Shown here piece by piece: positions 1 through 10,183 of a stretch of 64,000 nucleotides of DNA. Each line of letters starts with the position of its first letter. The first letter of the stretch is position 1. Both the position numbers and the translations under genes were made by a program. Under the pieces are notes generated by a model. It searched no databases, was not told the DNA's origin, and saw nothing but the letters and a program-made list of their open reading frames with translations. The stretch comes from Planctomycetota bacterium (GTDB taxonomy: Bacteria; Planctomycetota; Phycisphaerae; Phycisphaerales; Phycisphaeraceae). Where the stretch lies: contig JAJRRS010000136.1 in the NCBI GenBank assembly GCA_024279275.1, positions 1-64,000 on the forward strand, given 5' to 3'.

Positions 1-2640
1 CCGCACGGTGGCGTCGATCCGCTGGGCGTTCACATCGAACGAAAGATTCACACCCGGGTCTTCCTTTAAGCGGACCTCACCATCCACCTCGAACAGACCC
101 GAAGCAAACCGCCCGCCCAGCCCGTGCAACACGACACGCTGCGAGGTGAGTTCAGCCTGACCGGTCATGTCATCCAGTTCGATCCGCTGCCCCGCGTAAT
201 CAAGGCTCAAAGACCTGGGTTCCAGGCCGAGCGTGAACCGATCGGGTTGGCCGTTGCCCCCCCTATAATGCAGCTTCACATCCATCTCGCCGTCGGGCTT
301 GTAGTCCGCAAATAATCCGTCAAGCACGGAACGGCCATCGTGATCTGCGGGCAACAGGTCGATCAGCCCCGGCTCGATCCGCAGATCGTCGCCAACGAAT
401 CTCAGATCGGCTCCGAAGCCTTGCTCTGTAAAATCGGTCTGCCCATTGAGTGTGATGGTGCCGTCGCCGTGTCGGCAGATCAGTTTTTCAATCTGGACTC
501 GGCCACGTTCAACCGTGACGTAGCCTTGGATGTCGTCGAACGGATACCCTCCATCATTGGGCTTCGCGGTCCCGTCTTTTAACCGAGTATCGATGGTAAA
601 AGCCACCTGCCCGTCGGCGTCGGCGTAGACCTCGCCTGTGCCGATCAGGGTGCCGGTCAGATGCAGCGACCGGACCCATCGGTCCTTAGGCTCGGGGATG
701 GACGCGATCAACACGTCATCGATCGGCAGCCGGATACTGGATAGCTGAAGCGAAGGCGTGAGCTTGCGCCCGTCGTTTGGGAGTTCAAGCCGCCCGTGAA
801 CCACCCCCCCGCCGCCACTGACCGACCGCAGATGCACGCCGTACACCCGCACGTCCTCCGGCGTAATCACCACCCGGCCCCGCTCCACAAACATCGGGTA
901 GCGCCAGAAACTAAAAACACTGCGCAGGCCCGCGACATTCAGATCGGTCGTCACCCGGGTCTTCTTCCCCGGACCGGCGGGACGTTGGATACGCACGACC
1001 ATCGAAGCGGTGCCCCCGGGGACAAACACGGGCACATCGGGATCACCTTGCGCATCGGTCGATGCAGTATCGTCGGCCCGGACCACGCCGTGGGCGAGCA
1101 GGTCTTCGTAGCCCTCTTTGTTAAAGAAGATGTCCATCACCTTGCGGTGTTTGGGCTTCATCGCATCGAGCAGGTAGTCATCGACGGCGAAACCTTCGCC
1201 TCGGATCGTGATATCGACTTCGCCCTCGCCGCCGGGGGGGATGATCGTACCGCTGACAATACCCCGGCCACCGGACGGCCCGATACCCACCAGGTCATTC
1301 AGCTCGACGCGCTGATGGTTAAACGTCACACGGCCGGTGAGTTGGTCGGCGGGGTAAGGGAATTTGTTGTACTTAAACCGCGTATCCAACAGGTCCAAAT
1401 AGCCACTGAACTGCAACAAGCCCCCGGGTGTCAGCCTGTCGATCGTGACCTGGGCCTGATACGTCCCCTGCGGTGAAAAACGCTCCTGGTACCGGCGGAT
1501 CTGCTGGGGAAGCTTGGGCCATATCCCCCCTTCGGCCGGGATATCAAAGGGCTTGGTGGATACCGTGATCGACAGGGGCGCGTGGGCCTCGAAGCCACCC
1601 ACATGGCCGTTGGCTTTGAACGTGATGCCTTCCAACTCCCCGGTGATGCCCTTGAGTTGAACCACGCCCCCGGTCAGAATCGCCAACCCGGTTACGTTGG
1701 ACAAACGCAACGGATCGCCCGCCTGGATCGGCAGTGACAGACCGATGCCGTCCAACCGCATCTCCGCAGACAGAGCGACCAACTCGGACTCATCCAGCCG
1801 GGCACTGAAGATCACCCTCGGCAAAGCACCCTCCGGCGACAAACGATCCCACCACTGCCGCATCGCCTGGGGCAAAAGATATCGGTGCGGCCCGGTGAAC
1901 GTGAAGTGGTCCACCTGAACCTCCACCCTCGGCTCAGTCAGGTCGATCTCCCCCTGAATCGACGGGCCGGGCGCGGCGTCCTTTTTGCTATCCCCCGCGG
2001 TGTGCTGGTTCAAGCTAAACGTGTACCCACCTGCGCGGCTGGCATCGGCGGTCAGTGTCCCGTCAAAAGTAAAACCCTGCACCGGTTTATACACACCCGA
2101 AGCGACCTGGCCGAAGCGTACTTCACCCCCATTTAGAAACAGCTCGGGCAAGACCTTGGGCAGACCGCCTCGCTCCTGCCCGTCAGGCGGGCCGGCGATC
2201 AGTCTTTCGTAATTGAATCGGCCGTCATCCAGGTCTTCGGTCAGGTACAGGATCGGATGCGTCAGCGCGACCGAGGCGGCGCGTGCCCGACCGATCAGCA
2301 TGGGCAGGAACCGAAGCCGCACCACGACGCGATCCGAGTACAACAGCCTGGCGGCTTCACCCTGCATACCCGGGACCGCCAACTCGATCCCGTCCACGGT
2401 CAATTCGCCGTCCCACGCCAGATGAACCTGCCCGACCTTGGCATCGCACCCGATGGAATCTTCCAGCACCGATTCGATGATGCTCACCAGTCGGGCCGAC
2501 CGGGTCATAAAGGAAACCCCACCAACAACGATCATTAACAAGACAAGCGTGAAAATGACATAGCGCCGCCGCCGCCGACGACGCGGCTTGGCGGGGGGAG
2601 GGGGCGACGAGGGGATCGTATCTGAGGGCGCTTCCATCAT
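1..2640 (-). CDS. AsmA-like / DUF3971-type large membrane-anchored protein (3' end outside window)
   Basis: Long open minus-strand frame with ATG at 2640 and no stop before the left edge; translation begins MMEAPSDTIPSSPPPPAKPRRRRRRYVIFTLVLLMIVVGGVSFMTRSARLVSIIESVLEDSIGCDAKVGQVHLAWDGELTVDG (single N-terminal TM, AsmA-like start). Not in ORF track because it is truncated. Confidence 0.7.
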   Translation of the reverse strand, partial: MMEAPSDTIPSSPPPPAKPRRRRRRRYVIFTLVLLMIVVGGVSFMTRSARLVSIIESVLEDSIGCDAKVGQVHLAWDGELTVDGIELAVPGMQGEAARLLYSDRVVVRLRFLPMLIGRARAASVALTHPILYLTEDLDDGRFNYERLIAGPPDGQERGGLPKVLPELFLNGGEVRFGQVASGVYKPVQGFTFDGTLTADASRAGGYTFSLNQHTAGDSKKDAAPGPSIQGEIDLTEPRVEVQVDHFTFTGPHRYLLPQAMRQWWDRLSPEGALPRVIFSARLDESELVALSAEMRLDGIGLSLPIQAGDPLRLSNVTGLAILTGGVVQLKGITGELEGITFKANGHVGGFEAHAPLSITVSTKPFDIPAEGGIWPKLPQQIRRYQERFSPQGTYQAQVTIDRLTPGGLLQFSGYLDLLDTRFKYNKFPYPADQLTGRVTFNHQRVELNDLVGIGPSGGRGIVSGTIIPPGGEGEVDITIRGEGFAVDDYLLDAMKPKHRKVMDIFFNKEGYEDLLAHGVVRADDTASTDAQGDPDVPVFVPGGTASMVVRIQRPAGPGKKTRVTTDLNVAGLRSVFSFWRYPMFVERGRVVITPEDVRVYGVHLRSVSGGGGVVHGRLELPNDGRKLTPSLQLSSIRLPIDDVLIASIPEPKDRWVRSLHLTGTLIGTGEVYADADGQVAFTIDTRLKDGTAKPNDGGYPFDDIQGYVTVERGRVQIEKLICRHGDGTITLNGQTDFTEQGFGADLRFVGDDLRIEPGLIDLLPADHDGRSVLDGLFADYKPDGEMDVKLHYRGGNGQPDRFTLGLEPRSLSLDYAGQRIELDDMTGQAELTSQRVVLHGLGGRFASGLFEVDGEVRLKEDPGVNLSFDVNAQRIDATVR

Positions 2641-2773
2641 AGAATCCGAACTATCCGGGGGCTTATCCGGGGGCATATCCGGGGCGGGGTCCGTTGCTGC
2701 TGCCACGACACCGATGCGACGGCGTCGAGCATATCCGTTATCTTCTTCGGCCCGACCCGATGCCAACCGACCT

Positions 2774-3136
2774 ATGGAGAATCATATGGACCCTAAGCCG
2801 ACCATCCAAATCGACGACTTTATCAAGCTGGACCTGCGCGTCGCCACCATCACGACCGCCGAGCCGCACCCCAACGCCGACCGCCTGCTGAAACTACAGG
2901 TCGACTTAGGCGACCATCAGCGCCAAATCTGTGCCGGGATCAAGCAGTTCTACGACCCCGAGAACCTGGTGGGCAAGCAGATCGTCGTCGTCACCAACCT
3001 CAAGCCGCGGAATATCCGTGGCGAAGAGTCCAACGGCATGCTGCTGGCCGCCAGCGTGATGGACGGCGAAGACCTCGCGGACGTGGTCGTGCTGTCCCCC
3101 TCTAAGCCGGTGCCCGCTGGCTCGACGGTGGGGTGA
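2774..3136 (+). CDS. tRNA-binding (EMAP/MetRS C-terminal-like, CsaA-like) domain protein
   Basis: IDDFIKLDLRVATITTAEPHPNADRLLKLQVDLGD...RQICAGIK...VVVTNLKPRNIRGEESNGMLLAA is the canonical OB-fold tRNA-binding domain; ATG at 2774 or 2786 preferred over the 2588 ORF start. Confidence 0.85.
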   Translation: MENHMDPKPTIQIDDFIKLDLRVATITTAEPHPNADRLLKLQVDLGDHQRQICAGIKQFYDPENLVGKQIVVVTNLKPRNIRGEESNGMLLAASVMDGEDLADVVVLSPSKPVPAGSTVG

Positions 3137-3240
3137 GGAAAATTAAGAAAAGCTGAAAATTAAGAAAATAAGACAGTGCTACAGAAGCTGTCCGGTATTC
3201 TGCTTCTTAATTTCCTGCTTTTCTTGATTTCCTGCTTTTC

Positions 3241-5190
3241 CTAATTTTCTCCGCCCTCACCGCTGTCGTAATTCAGGCGGTGGGACAGGGACTTGAGCGA
3301 CAGCGGGTTATCTGCCCGGGCCGGCAAGAGGATCGTCGAATCGATCATCGTCGGTAGCATCGGATTATTAGCGTATTGGCTGTATTCCTCGCGGGTCAGC
3401 GGCTTGTAGCTGTCGATCTTGTAGACCGCCAGGGCCAACCTGGAATCAATCCCCACGACGCCGGTGGTCAGCTCATCGGCGGCGTGCTGGACCTCGCCGT
3501 TTTCTCGCGCCACGTTAGCGGTTGTGAAAAACGCCTCGACAAATTCTTCGCTCTGCCCGACCCCGGGGATCAACGGTGCTATCAGCAGGCCGTTGGACAA
3601 TCGCACACGCCGGGGACACGGAGGGATCGGAACGATCGCTGTGTCACCACGGGTCGCGACCGCTTCAAGCCCACCCTCGACTGCCTGACCAAGCCAGGCA
3701 TCCGAGTCCGCGACCAGCTTGTTGTAAGCGTTAAGTAGTCGCGTATCCTGCGTGACCTGGTTCCGCACAGCGTCCAGTGACTCGGGCAGGTGCGTCGATT
3801 GTGCGTCGATCAGGCGGAAGACGTAACGCGAGTAGTCAGGCCCGATCAAGGGCGACCCGGCCAATCCCACCTGGAGACGACGCGGCAGCAGCGGGTTGTC
3901 CCTCTTAGGCTCAAGCTCTTTTGCACTGAGTACAAACGAGGCAAAACCCACACGCGGGTTATCCGCAAGCCGACTCTGGCCGATACCTGCAAGCCCGATC
4001 AAGGCCTCGGCATTAACCCAGTTGCCGTCCGAGGCGTGGACCTTCGGCAGCAACCCGTATTCCGTCTCAAGCTGCTCGGCAACGCGACGCATGGAGGTCA
4101 ACGCCGAAGCATCGGCGATCACCCGGTAGTCGTCCTGTTTGGCCATACCACGCGTGTCTTCGTAGAGATACAAATACGCGGACTTGGTTATCTTCTCGAC
4201 CAGCTCGAACGCATGCTGGTTGGTGAGGTTCTCGATCACGTCATCGCGGACCTCGTTATAAGGCTTGGCCGCAACCGCTTGCTGCTCATCACTGGCGGGC
4301 GTCCCGCCGAACCGCTCGGGGTACTTGCGGTGATGCCCCAATGCGTCGGCCTCGGAGATCTTGACCAGCTGGCGGGCCTCGTCCATCGAGACCGACAGGT
4401 ACTCGATCTTGACACGGTCGGGGACGCGGTAGCCAAACCCGTAGGGCTTGCCCCGCCCGGGAAGCGCATCCTTGAATTGCTCATATAACGCCTGGATTTC
4501 TGCTTCGGAAGGTGTCGGCGTTTCATCCAGAAACTGCTCGGCCTGGATCACGACGACCTGGCCTGAAACCTCGGCTCCCTGGTCCTGAAGGAAGTGCTCG
4601 ACCAGCGGCTGGCTGAGCATGGACGTGCCGTACGCCACAGCTTCATACTGACTGTAGTTCTGCGGGTCTCTGAACGCGCCACGGAACATCAACGCGCGGT
4701 GCAGGCCGGGGAGGTGGGTCTGCCCAGCCATCAGTTCTTTGTACTGCTGAACGATCAGCCAGCGGCGTATCGTCTGGCGGATATAGCCCGGCGTGGCTTT
4801 CATCTGGCTGGCCATCAGTTCCACATCGGCCTCGGATTGGCCAAGCTGCTGTTGAAGCTGCGTGACCTCACTGAGGCTGGCGGACAGGCCCAGGCCTTGT
4901 GCATCCTTGAGGATCAGTGCCCAGCGAAGCGCATTGATATCGGCGTTGGAGTTATGCTCGTTGGGGTCACTATCCAGGATCAGCCCGAACCGTCGCAGCA
5001 CGTTCAGGTCCGACTTGGCCCCCATCACGTCGCCGCGGGTGATCTCACCGCCTTCGATCGTTCCCATGGGTATCTTCATCCGATCCGCTTGGAACATCGA
5101 CATGACCGGCTGGATCAGGAAGACGATCATCAGCAGGCTGCCGCCGACACCAAGGATCCACTTGTTATATTTTCTGAAGAACTTGAGCAA
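3241..5190 (-). CDS. SurA/PpiD-like N-terminal domain foldase (peptidyl-prolyl isomerase-like)
   Basis: 649 aa; MLKFFRKYNKWILGVGGSLLMIVFLIQPVMSMF N-terminal TM followed by SurA_N-type helical region. Confidence 0.65.
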   Translation of the reverse strand: MLKFFRKYNKWILGVGGSLLMIVFLIQPVMSMFQADRMKIPMGTIEGGEITRGDVMGAKSDLNVLRRFGLILDSDPNEHNSNADINALRWALILKDAQGLGLSASLSEVTQLQQQLGQSEADVELMASQMKATPGYIRQTIRRWLIVQQYKELMAGQTHLPGLHRALMFRGAFRDPQNYSQYEAVAYGTSMLSQPLVEHFLQDQGAEVSGQVVVIQAEQFLDETPTPSEAEIQALYEQFKDALPGRGKPYGFGYRVPDRVKIEYLSVSMDEARQLVKISEADALGHHRKYPERFGGTPASDEQQAVAAKPYNEVRDDVIENLTNQHAFELVEKITKSAYLYLYEDTRGMAKQDDYRVIADASALTSMRRVAEQLETEYGLLPKVHASDGNWVNAEALIGLAGIGQSRLADNPRVGFASFVLSAKELEPKRDNPLLPRRLQVGLAGSPLIGPDYSRYVFRLIDAQSTHLPESLDAVRNQVTQDTRLLNAYNKLVADSDAWLGQAVEGGLEAVATRGDTAIVPIPPCPRRVRLSNGLLIAPLIPGVGQSEEFVEAFFTTANVARENGEVQHAADELTTGVVGIDSRLALAVYKIDSYKPLTREEYSQYANNPMLPTMIDSTILLPARADNPLSLKSLSHRLNYDSGEGGEN

Positions 5191-5294
5191 CGTGAGAGTC
5201 TCCGGGGGGATTCCGGGGTATAGCCGGGGATGATTTTGCGAGCCGGTCAGTATAGCGGGGGTGGGGAAAAGCAGGAAACGCAGGATGCCAGCCC

Positions 5295-5368
5295 GTTTAG
5301 CGGCGGATCGCAGATCCGCGTGTCGGTCTCACGAGCCACACCCGGCGATTTGCGATCGCCCGCTAAAC
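5295..5368. repeat. REP-like bipartite inverted element (family A)
   Basis: GTTTAGCGGCGGATCGCAGATCCGC...GGCGATTTGCGATCGCCCGCTAAAC; ends are inverted, each with an internal hairpin; related copies at 24763-24845 and 21537-21563. Confidence 0.75.
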
Positions 5369-5377
5369 AGTAGAAAT

Positions 5378-8300
5378 TCAGCGGAGCAACGGGCTAGGCC
5401 CGCCGCCGAAGCCCTCGGGGATCAGGACGATGCCGATGCTCTGGTTGTTCTCGATCTCATCGATACGGGTGGTCAGGCGGATACGCCACTTGGGCACCCG
5501 CCTCTCCAGCCACAGATCAACCGCCCGGGACTGATCGCGCTCGAAGTCGATCCGCTGGCGGAAGCCAAACTCGTACTTGAGGGTCAGGACGTAGGTGAAC
5601 CCGTAAGACAGCAGCCGACTGTCGAGGATGTCGATCTCGTCGTAACGGACAAACGAGCTGAACCTGGGCGTGTGCTGCAACGTCCCGCCGAAGCGCCACT
5701 GCACGACCCGGTCGGTCTCCAGGCTGTGTGTCAGCTCGCCGGCCAGGCCCAGGGTGTCCGTCACCATCCACAAAAGCTCGGTGTAAAGATGGTCCCCACC
5801 GGTGCTGTATTCCGGGCGGTAGTCGAAGTACCGGGCGATGTTGGTGTCCACGTCTGAATCGTCGCTGCGCAGGACCAGGTCGGTCTTGAGGACGACCCAA
5901 TCCACCGACCGCATCCGCCCCGGGCCGCCGCGCTTGGTCTGCAGGGTATTAGTCAAGCCAAGCCGAAGCCCCGCGCCGTCCTGGATCCCCTCGACGCCGG
6001 GGTCGTAGATCGGAAGATCGTCGGAATCGATATTCGCGCCCGAGACAAACACATCCACCCGGGGCACCACCACATGCCGGATGCCGTGGATATTCAATAG
6101 ATCGCTGCTCTTGTCGTAGGTCTTGAACCGCGAGGTGCTGGCCCGCACACCCAGCGAACCCCATAGCCTGATTTTCTCATCTTCCCCGGCGAAAGCCGAG
6201 AAGTTTTCATCGTAGGCCGTGACCCGACCCACCGCGTAAGGCACGACCCGGACGTCGCCCAGGTCCATCGGTGCGCTGACCTCCTGCCTGGAGTCGGCCC
6301 GGAAGACCCACTCGTCCGGGACGCCGGTCGTGAACAGCGCGTCCTCAAACGACGTGGTGTTGGGTATCCCAAAAAGCGTCATGGACGAGGCGTTGGAAAA
6401 ACCGCGGTCAAAGGGCGTATCTTCCCCGGCCCGGGCGCGGACAAACCCCGCCCGGTTCTCGCTGAACCAGGTGAACCGATCCCCGCCGAAGCTGGTCCCC
6501 GTGCGGTAGTACGCGACCTCCGGGGCCTTGTCCACCGTGTACCCGGGGGTCTGCAGGGTCGTTATCTGAGGCGTGAAATCAGTCAGATCGTAGCGCGTCA
6601 GGAAGGTCAGTGCCTGATCGCCGTCCTGCTTCTTCCAGTAGATCGACGTCTCATACTGCTTGGCTTCGTTGGCCTCACGGCGGAAAAATTCTTCCAGGAA
6701 CGTCTCATCGGAAACGAAGGCGCTTTCGATCGAAAGCTCCGAGCCGTTGTCCAGATACTGGCGGTGCTGCCACTGGTAGAACCCGCGTGTGCCGCCATCA
6801 TGGTCGACGTCGCGCCGCCCGCCGATCGTGTCGGCCCCGTTGTCGTCAAGCACGAGGTAGGCCTGTGCCCGGCCGAACATGTTGCTCAACCCGTACTCCA
6901 GGTCGGCCCCGGTCGCGGGTCCGTGCTTGCCGATCCAGTCCGCCTTGCCCTGCAATTCTACCCCGTCGGGTGCCTCCCGGCCCGCCAGCGCAAAGACATC
7001 CCACTGGGTCCGCAGTTCCGGGCCGTTATTGCTGTCGTTGCCGATCTTGACTGTCTTGATCGGGATGTCGGTCGGGCTGCCTTCGAGGTAAGGCCAGTAA
7101 AATAGCGGTGCCCCGCGGACCCGAAGCGTGGTGTGGCGAGCAGTGAACTTATTGGTGACGCCCGGGGTGCCGGGGGTGCCGGGGGTGCCGGGGGTGCCGG
7201 GGGTGCCGGGGGGGGAGCCGTTGGCGGAGGCGACCTGCTCCTGGTTGAGGGTGATCCGTGCGGCACCGATCGCGAAGTGCGGCTCAGCAAACTCGCTGGT
7301 GGTGAGTTGGACCTCTTCGGCCTCAAAACTCGTGGCCGAGGTCTGGCGGACGACCTGGGCACGCATATATAAAGGAAGCTGGCGCGTGGCGTCGAAGCTG
7401 TACATGACAGCCTCGAGGAGCGTGGCCTTGTTCTGGCGGACATCGTAATACACCCGAGGGGCGCGGACGGTGAAGCCGGTGTCGGCGACGATGACGTTGT
7501 CTTCGAGATAGACGCCCAGGACACGCCCAGCAGGCACCTTGGTCGAGGTGATCGAGGAACCGGGGGCAGACCCGGGGGCGTCGGATTTGCTCTCATCTAG
7601 AAATACCACGACCCGTTCCGCCTGAAGCGTGACCTCGCGTTGCTTGTCGTAGTCCCCGTAGAACAGCCGGACGTTCCCGATCAACATCACGGTCGATTCA
7701 TCGTCACCCTGGTCAAACACAATCCGATCCGCGTTGAAGCTGACCCAACCCCTGGTCGGCAGAACGCCAGTGTCTGGGGTCGGTGTGTCTGGGGTCGGTG
7801 TGTCGGCGGCGGCGGTGGCGACTGTGTCGGCGGGGACAGGTGCTTCGCCGGGGGCGACTCCGGGGGTGACTCCGGGGGTGACTCCGGGGGTGCCGGGGGT
7901 TGGGACCTGTGCGGTTTGATCCGGCTTAGGTTCAACGGTGTCAGCCGGTGCGTTTGGGATCGGCTGAGGTGTGGGAGTCGTGCCGTGTACAACGGTCTGT
8001 TGCGCGGTGGTATCGGTCGGTTCTGGCGATGATGTATCCGGGTGTGGTTGTGGGGCGCGGCGCGGTGTCGGGTCTGACTCGCGTTGCTTAGCCAGGCGCG
8101 TCTCGAATAGTGCGGGGTCGAAAAGTGGATCGATCGGTGCCGGGATGGTGACACGGGCAAGCGCCGCCTGTCTGCGTTGGAAGCGTGCGTTGGCGTCGGC
8201 GATCAGATCTGACTTAGGCAACCCCGCATTGATGAAGAGGTCGTTGTGGACCTGAATCTCGCCGAGTGTCGAGGCGGTGACCAGCAGGCGTTTGGCCTCG

Positions 8301-8761
8301 GCACTGACCGGGCCCTTGCCGCGGAGGTGTCTTGCGTTATCCAGATAGATCGAGAGGTGCTTGACTGATTTGCCGGGGACCAACTCGGTGTCGATCCTGA
8401 CGACAGCCGAATCGGCGCGGAAGCCGTAGACACCGATTGAAAAACCTGCATCACCTTCGAGCAACAGGTAGGACGCGCCATCGTCGGCCCATGCGGTGAC
8501 TGTATTTGCGAAGAACACCGCGTCGCTGTGAACGACCGGATCAGCCAACGGGCTTGAGACGCTGGGTGAATACTCCCCCCCCGCCGCACCGGCCGGGACC
8601 GCCGACATCAACAGCACACCAAACACCACGAGCAGCACGACTTTGCCTGCCTCGAGCCATGTGCGCTTGTGACGGCACGGGGCCGATTGTGTGTTATTCC
8701 GGGGAAACCGGGGGTGTTGGGGGAGCCGGGGGAGCCGGGGGTGGTCGTTGCGTGTCATCAT
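5378..8761 (-). CDS. lptD: LptD/OstA-like outer-membrane LPS assembly protein
   Basis: OstA-like segment (GWVSFNADRIVFDQGDDESTVMLIGNVRLFYGDYDKQREVTLQAERVVVFLD...VYYDVRQNKATLLEAVMYS) followed by a long beta-rich barrel region; start uncertain (ATG 8761, 8758, 8827 or 8923); earlier starts overlap the next gene. Confidence 0.75.
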   Translation of the reverse strand: MMTRNDHPRLPRLPQHPRFPRNNTQSAPCRHKRTWLEAGKVVLLVVFGVLLMSAVPAGAAGGEYSPSVSSPLADPVVHSDAVFFANTVTAWADDGASYLLLEGDAGFSIGVYGFRADSAVVRIDTELVPGKSVKHLSIYLDNARHLRGKGPVSAEAKRLLVTASTLGEIQVHNDLFINAGLPKSDLIADANARFQRRQAALARVTIPAPIDPLFDPALFETRLAKQRESDPTPRRAPQPHPDTSSPEPTDTTAQQTVVHGTTPTPQPIPNAPADTVEPKPDQTAQVPTPGTPGVTPGVTPGVAPGEAPVPADTVATAAADTPTPDTPTPDTGVLPTRGWVSFNADRIVFDQGDDESTVMLIGNVRLFYGDYDKQREVTLQAERVVVFLDESKSDAPGSAPGSSITSTKVPAGRVLGVYLEDNVIVADTGFTVRAPRVYYDVRQNKATLLEAVMYSFDATRQLPLYMRAQVVRQTSATSFEAEEVQLTTSEFAEPHFAIGAARITLNQEQVASANGSPPGTPGTPGTPGTPGTPGVTNKFTARHTTLRVRGAPLFYWPYLEGSPTDIPIKTVKIGNDSNNGPELRTQWDVFALAGREAPDGVELQGKADWIGKHGPATGADLEYGLSNMFGRAQAYLVLDDNGADTIGGRRDVDHDGGTRGFYQWQHRQYLDNGSELSIESAFVSDETFLEEFFRREANEAKQYETSIYWKKQDGDQALTFLTRYDLTDFTPQITTLQTPGYTVDKAPEVAYYRTGTSFGGDRFTWFSENRAGFVRARAGEDTPFDRGFSNASSMTLFGIPNTTSFEDALFTTGVPDEWVFRADSRQEVSAPMDLGDVRVVPYAVGRVTAYDENFSAFAGEDEKIRLWGSLGVRASTSRFKTYDKSSDLLNIHGIRHVVVPRVDVFVSGANIDSDDLPIYDPGVEGIQDGAGLRLGLTNTLQTKRGGPGRMRSVDWVVLKTDLVLRSDDSDVDTNIARYFDYRPEYSTGGDHLYTELLWMVTDTLGLAGELTHSLETDRVVQWRFGGTLQHTPRFSSFVRYDEIDILDSRLLSYGFTYVLTLKYEFGFRQRIDFERDQSRAVDLWLERRVPKWRIRLTTRIDEIENNQSIGIVLIPEGFGGGPSPLLR
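7161..7216. repeat. 9-bp tandem repeat inside lptD-like CDS (GTP tripeptide repeats)
   Basis: (GGGGGTGCC)n on + strand = PGTPGTPGTPGTPG in the protein. Confidence 0.9.
7850..7905. repeat. 12-bp tandem repeat inside lptD-like CDS (TPGV repeats)
   Basis: (ACTCCGGGGGTG)n = TPGVTPGVTPGVAPG. Confidence 0.85.
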
Positions 8762-8804
8762 AAACGGGCGTCCCCAAGCGTTAGCGGAGATGAAAAGCCG
8801 GGCA

Positions 8805-9536
8805 TCAGTCCATCGCCAGTGCCGCATGAGACTTGCCTGCGGGTCCGTCGCCTGAGACCCCGGAGGCCGTGGTGGCGGGCTTGACCTGCCGGGGGAGTTG
8901 GGGGGCCTGTTCGGCGGACTCATCGCCCAGGACGACGATCTGCCAGAGGTCGAAGTAGCTCATCTTAAAGTTGTATTGAACGGTCAGGTCCGTGCCCTTG
9001 AGGCAGTCTTCGAGCGCCAGGTCGCTGTGCCAGCCGATCTTCACGAAGATGGGGTTGAGGATTTTTTCCCACCAGGCGATAAACGCGTTGGTGCTCAGGA
9101 AGTGGTTGAGTACGACGATGCGCCCGCCGGGCTTGACGATGCGCTGTGCCCAGAGCATGAGTTTTTGTGGGTCGCTGACGACGGTGACGACGTGGGTGAT
9201 CATCACATGGTCGAAGCTGTGTTCTGCGAAGGGTGGAGTCATCGCGTCGCCCTGCACAAGTACGCAGTGGTGCATGCCATCGCGATTGATTTTCTTTTGC
9301 GCCTTGGCGAGCATGCCAGCGGAGAGGTCCATGCCGACGACGGTGATGTCTTTGCGGTAGTGCTTGAGGGTCATCCCGGTGCCGACGCCGATGTCCAGGA
9401 CCTTGTCGCCGGCGGATGGACGCAGTTGTTCCAGCGCGCGGGTCTGGCGATTGCGGACCAAGGCCCCAAACGTGTAGTCGTAGAACTTGGCCCACAAGTC
9501 GTAGAGAGGACTGGTCGCCTCTTCGGTCATTCTCAT
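8805..9536 (-). CDS. class I SAM-dependent methyltransferase (PE N-methyltransferase-like)
   Basis: VLDIGVGTGMTLKHYRKDITVVGMDLSAGMLAKAQKK, FDHVMITHVVTVVSDPQK; ATG at 9536 gives ATGA-type overlap with the upstream thioredoxin gene. Confidence 0.85.
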   Translation of the reverse strand: MRMTEEATSPLYDLWAKFYDYTFGALVRNRQTRALEQLRPSAGDKVLDIGVGTGMTLKHYRKDITVVGMDLSAGMLAKAQKKINRDGMHHCVLVQGDAMTPPFAEHSFDHVMITHVVTVVSDPQKLMLWAQRIVKPGGRIVVLNHFLSTNAFIAWWEKILNPIFVKIGWHSDLALEDCLKGTDLTVQYNFKMSYFDLWQIVVLGDESAEQAPQLPRQVKPATTASGVSGDGPAGKSHAALAMD

Positions 9537-10120
9537 GGCTGGCCTTCCTGGTCTGATGTCAAAAGCGTTTTTACCAACTCGATGATCTGCGGCGCGGTCC
9601 CGCCTTCCAGGAACTCGCCGACCAGACCTCTTTGGGGATCGTAAACTAAAATAGCCGGGACAGCGAGATTGCTCCACCGCTCGCCCAACCCATCGACCAG
9701 GGCCTGCTGGGCGGCGGAGTCGGACTTGAAGATATAGGCGTCTGTGAGGGCGTGGTGATCGCTTAGAAACGCGATCGCAGCGGCCTCCCGGCTGGGGTCG
9801 TCCAGCGTCACCGTCACCGCCCGAACCCGGTCGCCCTGGGCTAGAAGTCCTTCGTGTAGTTCGGGGAACATATCCACGCAAGGCACGCACCAGGTCGCCC
9901 AGAAGTCGATGACCAGCACCCGGTCGCTGGCGGCTGTCTCGACGATGATCGCTTTAATGTCCTCAAGCATCACGATTTGGAGGTGGTACACCGCACCCTC
10001 GGCACCGGATGCCGCGTCGGGCTGCTCGCGATCGCCCATAAACTCAAAGACCAGGCCCAGCGAGCATACAATCAACAGTAGAAATAGCCCCGTCGCTTTG
10101 ATAACAGATCGCTTGCTCAT
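9533..10120 (-). CDS. thioredoxin-fold protein
   Basis: [25 protein letters not shown] with CxxC; N-terminal TM. Confidence 0.85.
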   Translation of the reverse strand: MSKRSVIKATGLFLLLIVCSLGLVFEFMGDREQPDAASGAEGAVYHLQIVMLEDIKAIIVETAASDRVLVIDFWATWCVPCVDMFPELHEGLLAQGDRVRAVTVTLDDPSREAAAIAFLSDHHALTDAYIFKSDSAAQQALVDGLGERWSNLAVPAILVYDPQRGLVGEFLEGGTAPQIIELVKTLLTSDQEGQP

Positions 10121-10183
10121 GGAGCGGCCTCCTGGATCAACTTACTTATTATAACGACGACGATCCGATACACTAAGGCCAAC

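Noticed and set aside
124-2538. Series of + strand ORFs (63-226 aa)
   Set aside because: They lie antisense to the long minus-strand AsmA-like frame and have arbitrary composition; typical high-GC shadow ORFs.
3790-4488. 232-aa + strand ORF
   Set aside because: Antisense to the SurA-like gene with no recognisable domain.
6958-7596. 212-aa minus ORF inside lptD
   Set aside because: Alternate frame of the same gene; low-complexity PAPP repeats derived from the tandem repeat.
10121-10183. TPP riboswitch upstream of thiS
   Set aside because: The gap is only ~60 bp and does not show the conserved thi-box sequence (CTGAGA...).
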